A DNA stretch of 12,948 nt from Bacteroidales bacterium (GTDB taxonomy: Bacteria > Bacteroidota > Bacteroidia > Bacteroidales > Paludibacteraceae), in assembly GCA_900771035.1 (NCBI GenBank), contig CAAGML010000090.1, forward strand, positions 1-12,948. Direction: 5' to 3'. The position numbers and the translations under genes are program-made. Below the pieces are notes generated by a model. That model saw only the letters and a program-made list of their open reading frames with translations. It was not told the DNA's origin and ran no database searches. Numbering within the stretch: position 1 is the stretch's first letter; every line of letters starts with the position of its first letter. Shown here one piece after another: positions 6,396-12,948 of this stretch.

Positions 6396-8055
6396 AGCGT
6401 CTCTTGTATAGGAATATGAAAACAAAACCGAACAATGCGAGTATCGCTATCGGCAGAAGCACATTCCATGCCGCGATTGCCGTATATTCCTGTTCAACCG
6501 ACACACGGTTCAGCATACGGACAGGCATCTGACGGCGGCGCAACTGCATAATGCCTTCGTCGTCCGTCAGGTAAAGCAGTGCGTTGACCACGAAATCCCT
6601 GTTGCCATGCTGCTGTTGCGTGACACGGTCAAAGCCCACAGGCAGGTACATAATCCCCTGCTGTGTGCGTTGTATATCGTTTTTCAGCACGTCACCGTCA
6701 GCCACAACTATCATTCGTGTAGGCTTTGAGGTCTCAGTCACCCGTGCGTTTATACCGGCAGGAGGGGTACGGTGCGTATATATAGATGTGAAGACACCTT
6801 CCAACGCCACTCCTATAGGCACATACGAGTGTACGAAATATTCCTGCGGTTCAACCTTCATTGCCTGCATTATGTCAATCTCGGACGGTGCGCCGGTCAC
6901 GTGTGACGCATTGCTTGTCACCATCAGCACCTCTTTCGACACTCCCGTGGTGTCGCCGACAATCTCTATCCCCGAGGCATAATCCACCTTAACATCCGCA
7001 AGCGTCTTTGTGACAGGATGGAGAGGCGACAATTGCAACAGTGGCGAGAATGTCCATGGTATAGGTTCGAAGCGCGGTTTCTCGCCGTGACCCGCCATAT
7101 TCACAGGCATGTACGAGCACTGCATATCCTCGACAATGGTCGGTGTGATTCTCACGCCGTACCTGAACAGTTGGTCACTCAGGTTCACGTCGTTGGCAAG
7201 CAGCGGTGTCATTCCGCCTGTCGAGAGCAACGAGTCTGAAATCTGCACGCCGTCAATCAGCCAAAGCACTCTTCCGCCGTGCATTATGTATTGGTCTATA
7301 ATGAATTTGTCACTCTCTGAATAAGGTTTTTCAGGTTTGGCTATGATTATGGCGGAGTACGGGTCAAGCACCGATGGGTCATTACCCAGCACGCCTCTAT
7401 CCACTTGGAAATAACGGCTCAACGCATCGCTGATGTCTATTGTCAGAGGCTCAGGCAATTCGTCGTGTCCCTCGATGAATGCTATTTTTTTCAGCGTAGC
7501 ATGGTTCAGCACTCTCACTGCGTCTATTATCTGGAACTCAACGTCGCCCACGGCTGTGTTGACCGACATCTCCCCCGTGGCTTGCGCTCCCGGATTCATC
7601 AGGCAGATGGACATTGTGTCTGACGATGAGCACAACTCAGCCCACGGGAATATTACAGATTCCGTCACCTGACCTGACCTTGAACGGTCTGAAACCGAAA
7701 GTCCACGCATTCCCCTATCCTCCAGCATACGGTAGTTAGCCATACGCTCCTCGTCATCAGCAGCCTCCGACGGGTCAATCTCCTCAATCTCTATCCTCTC
7801 GGCTGAAACCATGTTCATCTCCGTCACAAGGTCTTTGACCTCACTCTTCAGCCGTGCCATGTTTGCGTCAAGGTTACCCGTCAGGTACAGCCTCAGTGTC
7901 AGCGGCTCTTTCATGTCTTTCAACTGGTTTTCAGCTGCCTCTGATATGCTGTATCTCTTCTCCTCCGTCAAGTCTATGCGGAAGAAAGCCACTCTCGTCG
8001 CCGCAAGCCATACAGCCGTCAGCACTATGGCGATAATTATAATTTTGTTCCTCAT
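6385..8055 (-). CDS. gldG: GldG-family ABC-transporter-associated protein
   Basis: Membrane-anchored, largely periplasmic protein of 556 residues, close to the usual GldG length. A transmembrane helix at about 4-24 is followed by FRIDLTEEKRYSIS, then the family's large alpha/beta region (LTLRLYLTGNLDANMARLKSEVKDLV). Later come VDYASGIEIVGD, FTSIYTHRTPP, MIVVADGDVLKND and GNRDFVVNALLYLTDDEGIMQLR. A second helix lies at about 528-548 with a basic tail. In Flavobacterium johnsoniae GldA, GldF and GldG form an ABC transporter needed for gliding; non-gliding Bacteroidales carry homologues of unknown substrate. Here neither a GldF-type permease nor a GldA-type ATPase lies nearby. The start codon overlaps the pgpH stop as ATGA and the stop overlaps the Yip1-like gene, so translation is probably coupled on both sides. 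The family call is firm; motility is not implied. Confidence 0.9.
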   Translation of the reverse strand: MRNKIIIIAIVLTAVWLAATRVAFFRIDLTEEKRYSISEAAENQLKDMKEPLTLRLYLTGNLDANMARLKSEVKDLVTEMNMVSAERIEIEEIDPSEAADDEERMANYRMLEDRGMRGLSVSDRSRSGQVTESVIFPWAELCSSSDTMSICLMNPGAQATGEMSVNTAVGDVEFQIIDAVRVLNHATLKKIAFIEGHDELPEPLTIDISDALSRYFQVDRGVLGNDPSVLDPYSAIIIAKPEKPYSESDKFIIDQYIMHGGRVLWLIDGVQISDSLLSTGGMTPLLANDVNLSDQLFRYGVRITPTIVEDMQCSYMPVNMAGHGEKPRFEPIPWTFSPLLQLSPLHPVTKTLADVKVDYASGIEIVGDTTGVSKEVLMVTSNASHVTGAPSEIDIMQAMKVEPQEYFVHSYVPIGVALEGVFTSIYTHRTPPAGINARVTETSKPTRMIVVADGDVLKNDIQRTQQGIMYLPVGFDRVTQQQHGNRDFVVNALLYLTDDEGIMQLRRRQMPVRMLNRVSVEQEYTAIAAWNVLLPIAILALFGFVFIFLYKRRYAR

Positions 8056-10166
8056 CGTTTAGTGAATCTGCGTGGAAAAGAGATGTTTATCTCCTTTGCC
8101 AATTGCATTGGAGTCTTTCCCTTATCGTCTTTTATCTCAGGATATGCAATCCTGCTATGGTATATGTTCAGTATATCCTCCTTGAACGACTCTTTGGCAA
8201 TCTGCACGTCACGGAACGTGATTGGCGCGTCGCTGAACTGTCCGTCCATAATCTGAGCCGTCACTATGTTCTCGACCAGTTTGCCTATTGTCTCCTCGTT
8301 GTACTCTTTCAGCGACCGTGACGCAGCCTCAATCGAGTCTGCCATCATCAGGATTATCGTCTCTTTCGTCCTTGGCTTATACCCTTTGTATGTGAATTTG
8401 CCATCAGGCGGAGTCTCGCCGGGGTGCTCGTTTATCCACTGGTTATAGAAAAATCTGGTTTTCGATGTCCCGTGGTGCGTGAGTATGAACTCAATGATTT
8501 GGAATGGCAGCCCGTTCTTTTTGGCTATCTTCACTCCGTCCTCCACGTGCCTGATTATCACGTCTGCCGACTCAATAAGCGACAGGTCTGCCAATGGGTT
8601 GACACCCACCGTCCGGTTCTCGGTGAACACCATTGGGTTGGTCATCTTGCCAAGGTCGTGGTACATTGCGCCGGCACGTACCAGCAGGGGATTTGCCCCT
8701 ACTTTTGAAGCCACATGTTCCGCAAGGTTGCCCACCTGCAGCACATGCTGGAATGTCCCCGGACATTTGTTCGCAAACTGGTTTATCAGCGGGTTGTTCA
8801 CGTTGGCCAACTCGCCGAGCGACACGTCACTCAAGAATCCGAACAGTTTTTCTACCACAAATATGATACCGTATGCCAGAAGCAGACAAACAGCATTTAT
8901 GAGGAATGTGCCGGTGGTCCACCAGTCAATATCCATGATTTCTATGCCCACCGAAAGTCTCAGGCCGATGAATGTCAGCATATACGTGACAAACACAATG
9001 AACGCCGCCCCCAGCAGCTGTTTGCGGCTGTTTATATCCTTCAGGCTCAGAACCGCCACCATACCGGCTATCAGTTCTATAATCATAAACTCCGCAGGAT
9101 TGTCAACGAACATCGACGCAGCCAGGATTGTCACTATATGGACATACAACGCCGTACGGGAGTCGAAGAACACACGGACAACCAACGGCAGCATCGCCAT
9201 CGGTACAATATACTCCCTGTATTTCAGATATACCACCACAAACGAGAAGAACCCCAGCATCATCACGCTCGAAAGCATCAGGAACAGCGTCTCCCTCGCG
9301 CTTCTGAATATCTTCGGACGGAACAGTATCAGGTAGCCCCACAGCAATGCGTAGAACAGCGTCAGCAACACCACGTCGGCACATATTGTCCAGACCGTCG
9401 TCTTGTCCGAGTCCCCTTCCTCGGCGCTTATCTTCTTCAGCGATTCCAGCACCAAAGCCTTCTTCTCTGTCACTATCTCGCCCTTTTCTATAATTTTCTC
9501 TCCCTTCACGACCATGCCTGATGTCGGCAACACCAAAGCCACCAGCTCTTTCTTCGCCTCCTCGGTCTTAACCTTGTCAATCTTCAGATTTATGGCAATG
9601 AACTGCGAGATTCTCAGGCTTTTAATCGTCGTCTCGTCATACCCGAAATCCTGCAACGCATTTATCAGTTTGTTATACACCTCCGACACTGTGTGAAGTC
9701 TTGAAACCGGGATTTCCGTGGTGCTGAAATCCGCCGCCACCACTTTGACCGTAGTCAGCTCCAACGATTCAAACCACTCTTTCTCCTCGACAGATATTAT
9801 TCCGTCCTTATACGCTTTCCTCACCAGCAGCATCAGGTCACGGTAAGCCTTGTCATTCGTCCCCTCCGTCGAAAGCACCTGCAGCGAGTTCATTGCCGCC
9901 GTCATCTCCACCGAGTCTGTCACCATATACGGCACCAGAAATCTCTGCACAGAGTCCATCTCCTTCTCCATTTTCTCCTCCGATTTATATATCGGAAAGT
10001 CAACAGGCGCTATCATTACGTCGTAATCCCACGGTTTTCCCACCTCATAATACTGGTCAACGGTCGTGTTCTTGGGCAACATCAAAAAAACTCCTGCCAC
10101 CGTAACTATGTATATCACAGTGTATAGAATGTATCTCTGTAAGTTGTTCAGCTCTATTCTGTCCAT
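8052..10166 (-). CDS. pgpH: PgpH-type 7TM-HD cyclic-di-AMP phosphodiesterase
   Basis: Inner-membrane signalling enzyme of 704 residues. One N-terminal helix (about 13-30) is followed by an extracytoplasmic 7TMR-HD domain (about 31-252), seven further helices (about 258-440) and a cytoplasmic HD domain (about 467-640). Metal-site residues are visible: His474 in FQHVLQV, His503-Asp504 in AMYHDLGKM, His564-His565 in ILTHHGT and Asp610 in MMADSIEAASR. Characterised members such as Listeria PgpH hydrolyse c-di-AMP to pApA; this assignment rests on architecture. The ATG at 10166 is chosen over one at 10235 because the promoter -7 element (10194-10201) lies inside the longer frame and would start transcription downstream of that codon. 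The stop overlaps the gldG start as ATGA, so this gene heads the - strand operon. The ligand of the outer domain is unknown. Confidence 0.93.
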   Translation of the reverse strand: MDRIELNNLQRYILYTVIYIVTVAGVFLMLPKNTTVDQYYEVGKPWDYDVMIAPVDFPIYKSEEKMEKEMDSVQRFLVPYMVTDSVEMTAAMNSLQVLSTEGTNDKAYRDLMLLVRKAYKDGIISVEEKEWFESLELTTVKVVAADFSTTEIPVSRLHTVSEVYNKLINALQDFGYDETTIKSLRISQFIAINLKIDKVKTEEAKKELVALVLPTSGMVVKGEKIIEKGEIVTEKKALVLESLKKISAEEGDSDKTTVWTICADVVLLTLFYALLWGYLILFRPKIFRSARETLFLMLSSVMMLGFFSFVVVYLKYREYIVPMAMLPLVVRVFFDSRTALYVHIVTILAASMFVDNPAEFMIIELIAGMVAVLSLKDINSRKQLLGAAFIVFVTYMLTFIGLRLSVGIEIMDIDWWTTGTFLINAVCLLLAYGIIFVVEKLFGFLSDVSLGELANVNNPLINQFANKCPGTFQHVLQVGNLAEHVASKVGANPLLVRAGAMYHDLGKMTNPMVFTENRTVGVNPLADLSLIESADVIIRHVEDGVKIAKKNGLPFQIIEFILTHHGTSKTRFFYNQWINEHPGETPPDGKFTYKGYKPRTKETIILMMADSIEAASRSLKEYNEETIGKLVENIVTAQIMDGQFSDAPITFRDVQIAKESFKEDILNIYHSRIAYPEIKDDKGKTPMQLAKEINISFPRRFTKR

Positions 10167-10193
10167 TATTCTTGCATACGGAAATTCAATCTG

Positions 10194-10225
10194 CAAATAT
10201 ACAAACAAAAAACCATATACACAAA
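10194..10225 (-). promoter_or_regulatory. Bacteroidota-type promoter for the pgpH operon
   Basis: On the - strand TTTG (10225-10222) is followed after exactly 20 bases by TATATTTG (10201-10194), an ideal -33/-7 pair. Transcription would start near 10187, giving a leader of about 20 nt before the ATG at 10166. This fixes the pgpH start and excludes the longer reading frame. It is the only strong promoter I find for the downstream - strand genes. Confidence 0.8.
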
Positions 10226-10263
10226 CTTTTCCCACTTTATTTTTTGCCTAAAAATATAATGTG

Positions 10264-10299
10264 TTTATCGCTCTGTCTCAAAAAAAAATCGTACCTTTG
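10264..10299 (+). promoter_or_regulatory. Likely promoter for the RNase R gene
   Basis: TACCTTTG at 10292-10299 is a full match to the -7 consensus and lies 22 bases before the ATG at 10322. The -33 element is weak: TTTATCG at 10264-10270 is the best candidate. It faces away from the pgpH promoter, their upstream elements being about 38 bp apart, so the two operons share one divergent control region. Confidence 0.6.
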
Positions 10300-10321
10300 C
10301 GCCTTGGATAATCCAATTGTT

Positions 10322-12346
10322 ATGAGAAAAGAGAAAAAAACAACCCCGAAAGGCAAAAAAAACACTGCCGCCAAGTCCAAAACCCACTCCATCAGCAAGA
10401 AACAGCGCAAGGAAATCGAACAGAACATCCTCGCTTTCCTCGACAATAACCCCAAACGCGCCTTCAACTACAAACAGATTTCCTCCGCACTCGACCTCCA
10501 CACTCCCGAAGAGCGTGCCGTCGTTTTCGATGCCCTCGACCTCCTTGAAATGTCAGGTTTCATCGAAATGACCGAAAACGGCAAGTTCCGCAGCCTCATC
10601 CCTGACACATTCCCCGACGAGACAGAAAGCAAAGTCGGCAAAACCTTTGTCGGCATTCTCGAAATCAAGGAACACTACTCCTTCCTCAACGTCGAGCGCA
10701 AGTACCTTGAGCATGACATCCTCATCCCTATGCGTGGCTTGAACGGTGCCAGAAACAACCAGAAGTGCGTGGCTAAAATCACCGAGTGGAAGGACGCTAA
10801 CCGCAACCCTGTCGGCGAGATTGTAGCCGTCCTCGGCAATGTCGGCGACAATAATGCCGAGATGCACGCAATTCTTGCCGAGTTTGGTCTTCCTTACACC
10901 TACCCTAAAGAGGTTGAGGAGGCTGCCGAGCAAATCAGCGGTGTCATCCCTGCCTCCGAAATAGCCTCCCGCGATGATTTCCGCCGCACGACCACCTTCA
11001 CCATCGACCCTAAAGATGCTAAGGATTTCGACGACGCACTCTCCTTCCGTGAACTCGGCAATGGCTCTTACGAAGTCGGCGTTCACATAGCCGACGTCTC
11101 TTATTACGTTGAGGAAGGCTCAATCATCGACGACGAGGCATACAACCGTGCCACCTCCGTCTATCTTGTTGACCGCACCATTCCTATGCTCCCTGAGAAA
11201 CTCTGCAACGACCTCTGCTCCCTACGCCCTGACGAGGACAGACTCGCCTACTCCGTCATTTTCACCATGAATGACGACGCTGAGGTCAAGGAGTCACGAA
11301 TCGTCCGGACAATAATCCGCTCTGACCGCCGTCTTGCCTACGAGGACGCCCAGACCATCATCGAAAACCAGGACGACTCCTCGCCTGTCAACACAGCCAT
11401 ACTCAAACTCAACATCCTCGCCCAGAAACTCCGTGAACAGCGCTTCGTCGCTGGCGCAATAGACTTTGAACGTGTCGAGACTGCCTTCCAGATTGACGAG
11501 AAGGGCAAACCGCTGAGCGTCTATTTCAAGGAGTCAAAAGAGGCTAACAAACTCATTGAGGAGTTTATGCTCCTCGCCAACCGCACTGTCGCCACACGTA
11601 TTGGCAAACCTGGCCACGGCGCGAAACCTAAAACATTCGTCTATCGTGTTCACGATGTCCCTAACCCCGACAAACTCGACGCTTTCTCCAAGTTCATCGC
11701 CCGTTTTGGCTATCGCTTCAAACCTGTCGGCAAAAGCTCCGAGGTCTCTTTCTCCATCAACCGCCTACTTGACGAGGTGCGCGGCAAAAAGGAGCAGAAC
11801 CTCATCGAGACCCTCGCCGTACGCTCCATGGCAAAAGCCCTCTACTCCACAACCAACATTGGCCATTACGGTCTTGCCTTCGATTTCTACACCCATTTCA
11901 CTTCGCCGATCCGCCGTTACCCTGACCTCATGGTTCACCGTCTCCTCACACGTTACCTATTCAACAAAGGACGCAGCGTACCCCAGGAGGATTACGAGGA
12001 GAAATGCCAGCACTCCTCTGACATGGAGCAACTTGCCGCCAACGCCGAGCGTGCCTCAATCAAGTACAAGCAGGTCGAGTTTATGCAGGAGCATATCGGC
12101 GAGGTGTACGACGGCGTAATCTCTGGTGTCACCGAGTGGGGCATCTTCGTTGAACTCAACGAAAACAAGTGTGAGGGAATGGTTTCTCTCCACACCATCA
12201 AAGGCGATTATTTCGTTTACGACGAGAAAAACTTCTGTGTCATCGGCTCTCGCACCAGAAAACGTTACCAGCTTGGCGACTCCCTGACAGTCAAAATATC
12301 AAAAGCCGACCTTATCAAGAAACAACTTGACTTTGAAATGATATGA
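10322..12346 (+). CDS. rnr: Ribonuclease R (RNase II/RNB family 3'-5' exoribonuclease)
   Basis: Processive cytoplasmic 3'-5' exoribonuclease that degrades structured RNA and takes part in mRNA, rRNA and tmRNA-linked turnover. The product has 674 residues. A lysine-rich N-terminus (1-25) leads into a winged-helix region (about 25-95: NYKQISSALDLHTPEERAVV), then an OB-fold cold-shock domain (about 105-175). The RNB catalytic domain carries TIDPKDAKDFDDAL, where Asp229, Asp235, Asp237 and Asp238 correspond to the metal-binding Asp set of RNase II/R. A C-terminal S1 domain (GVISGVTEWGIFVELNE) ends the protein directly, without the long basic tail of E. coli RNase R. The ATG at 10322 sits just after a consensus -7 element. 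The frame is also open upstream to 10172, but the promoter lies inside that extension. The stop overlaps the next gene as ATGA. Confidence 0.95.
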   Translation: MRKEKKTTPKGKKNTAAKSKTHSISKKQRKEIEQNILAFLDNNPKRAFNYKQISSALDLHTPEERAVVFDALDLLEMSGFIEMTENGKFRSLIPDTFPDETESKVGKTFVGILEIKEHYSFLNVERKYLEHDILIPMRGLNGARNNQKCVAKITEWKDANRNPVGEIVAVLGNVGDNNAEMHAILAEFGLPYTYPKEVEEAAEQISGVIPASEIASRDDFRRTTTFTIDPKDAKDFDDALSFRELGNGSYEVGVHIADVSYYVEEGSIIDDEAYNRATSVYLVDRTIPMLPEKLCNDLCSLRPDEDRLAYSVIFTMNDDAEVKESRIVRTIIRSDRRLAYEDAQTIIENQDDSSPVNTAILKLNILAQKLREQRFVAGAIDFERVETAFQIDEKGKPLSVYFKESKEANKLIEEFMLLANRTVATRIGKPGHGAKPKTFVYRVHDVPNPDKLDAFSKFIARFGYRFKPVGKSSEVSFSINRLLDEVRGKKEQNLIETLAVRSMAKALYSTTNIGHYGLAFDFYTHFTSPIRRYPDLMVHRLLTRYLFNKGRSVPQEDYEEKCQHSSDMEQLAANAERASIKYKQVEFMQEHIGEVYDGVISGVTEWGIFVELNENKCEGMVSLHTIKGDYFVYDEKNFCVIGSRTRKRYQLGDSLTVKISKADLIKKQLDFEMI

Positions 12347-12819
12347 AATTCAACGTAAAAGAACGTGCCGAACGTGCTCGCCAACTCTTCCACGAAGGCT
12401 ACAACTGCTCTCAGTCTGTCCTCCTCGCTTACTGTTCCGACCTTGGAATGGACGAGGAAATAGCCAAAGCAGTAGCCTCATCTTTTGGTGGGGGAATGGG
12501 TCGTATGCGCGAGGTTTGCGGCACTTGCACAGCCATGTTTGCACTTGCCGGACTTGCCTGCCCAAGTTCCGTCCCTGGCGACCTCAAGACCAAAACAGCC
12601 AACTACCAACTCGTCCAGGAACTTGCCGAGGAGTTCAAGAAGGAGACTGGCTCAATCATCTGCCGTGACATGCTCAAACTCAACGGCAACACCCACGAAG
12701 GACCAATCCCCGAACCTCGCACGGGCGACTACTACAAACGCCGTCCTTGCAGCGAGCTCGTCTATCTCGCCGCTGAAATCATAGGAAACAAGCTAAATAC
12801 GTTAGTGATGATGAAATAA
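12343..12819 (+). CDS. C_GCAxxG_C_C family putative redox protein
   Basis: Small cytoplasmic protein of 158 residues, a typical length for the C_GCAxxG_C_C family, which is annotated only as putative redox-active. Characteristic elements are LFHEGYNCSQSVLLAY (Cys22), SSFGGGMGRMREVCGTCTAM (Cys59 and Cys62), a later IICRDML and a final PCSELVYLAAEII. The spaced cysteines could bind a metal or cluster or form disulphides; no substrate is known to me. The start codon overlaps the rnr stop by 4 bp (ATGA), so it is probably translated from the rnr mRNA by coupling. No terminator hairpin is evident in the 104 bases that follow. Confidence 0.85.
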   Translation: MKFNVKERAERARQLFHEGYNCSQSVLLAYCSDLGMDEEIAKAVASSFGGGMGRMREVCGTCTAMFALAGLACPSSVPGDLKTKTANYQLVQELAEEFKKETGSIICRDMLKLNGNTHEGPIPEPRTGDYYKRRPCSELVYLAAEIIGNKLNTLVMMK

Positions 12820-12923
12820 TAGCTTGGAACGATTTTGCTCAGATTGTTAGTTTATTTTGAAGTTGTGAAGAAAGAGTTTAGCGGGCTAAATGACTGATGA
12901 ACAACATCAAAATAAACAACAAG

Positions 12924-12948
12924 ATGAGTAAAAGCGGAACAAGTAAAA
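12924..12948 (+). CDS. Start of an unidentified gene, cut by the window edge
   Basis: An ATG at 12924 opens a frame reading MSKSGTSK up to the last base. The preceding bases (about 12900-12923) are A-rich without G-rich motifs, as in Bacteroidota translation starts. Only eight residues are visible, so no family can be named. It could equally be a chance ATG. Confidence 0.35.

Noticed and set aside
6385..8055. Evidence for gliding motility or type IX secretion
   Set aside because: GldG homologues occur in non-gliding Bacteroidales and no other gliding or type IX gene is present; the small barrel gene is only superfamily-level PorT-like.
8479..9521. Two long overlapping + strand frames (about 270-285 codons)
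   Set aside because: Both are antisense to the membrane and HD regions of pgpH, and their products are Ser/Thr/Asn-rich or His/Gln-rich with no recognisable domain.
10167..10235. 23-residue N-terminal extension of PgpH
   Set aside because: The -33/-7 promoter (10194-10225) is inside this stretch, so transcription would start downstream of the upstream ATG.
10172..10321. 50-residue N-terminal extension of RNase R
   Set aside because: The -7 promoter element at 10292-10299 lies inside it, and the natural Lys-rich N-terminus begins at the ATG at 10322.
10553..11086. 177-codon - strand frame
   Set aside because: It is antisense to the cold-shock and catalytic regions of RNase R, with no family resemblance.
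11556..12119. 187-codon + strand frame inside the RNase R gene
   Set aside because: It is an alternative frame of the RNB domain with a Ser/Pro-rich shadow-type product.

Overview
The window looks like chromosomal DNA of a member of Bacteroidota, most likely order Bacteroidales (Prevotella or Muribaculaceae-like; the genus is a guess). The evidence is a set of TTTG-N20-TAnnTTTG promoters, A/T-rich leaders without Shine-Dalgarno sequences, a GldG-family protein, a short PorT-like outer-membrane barrel, and a monofunctional aspartokinase. I see no tRNA, rRNA, CRISPR array, insertion sequence or prophage gene.

Layout. Positions 1-259 hold a hairpin-rich leader and a near-consensus promoter for an aspartate kinase gene on the + strand (260-1513). 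A convergent intergenic stretch follows, with a degenerate 17-bp tandem repeat and a pair of hairpins that end the opposite transcript. From 10166 down to 1736 there are eight consecutive genes on the - strand, in transcription order: a PgpH-type 7TM-HD cyclic-di-AMP phosphodiesterase, a GldG-family protein, a five-helix Yip1-like membrane protein, an FKBP-like lipoprotein, a TPM-domain protein with zinc-ribbon-like Cys pairs, LemA, a PorT-like outer-membrane barrel, and class II fructose-bisphosphate aldolase. The first five overlap one another by 4 to 17 bp, and lemA and the barrel gene follow within 22 and 5 bp. The upstream part is therefore almost certainly one transcript; the aldolase is 28 bp further on and may be read through or have its own promoter. 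A divergent promoter region (10167-10321) separates this block from RNase R (10322-12346, +), which overlaps by 4 bp a C_GCAxxG_C_C family protein (12343-12819). A new reading frame starts at 12924 and runs off the edge.

How the genes fit together. The - strand block is almost wholly envelope related: inner-membrane signalling (PgpH), an ABC-transporter accessory protein (GldG) without its usual permease partner, small membrane proteins and lipoproteins, and an outer-membrane barrel. The two ends carry ordinary central functions (aspartate-family amino acids, glycolysis, RNA decay). Most of the window is conserved housekeeping DNA. The part most deserving a second look is the tightly coupled pgpH-gldG-yip1-fkbp-tpm-lemA-omp array, in which a c-di-AMP hydrolase is translationally coupled to an orphan GldG. 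I cannot show from sequence alone that it is an undescribed system.
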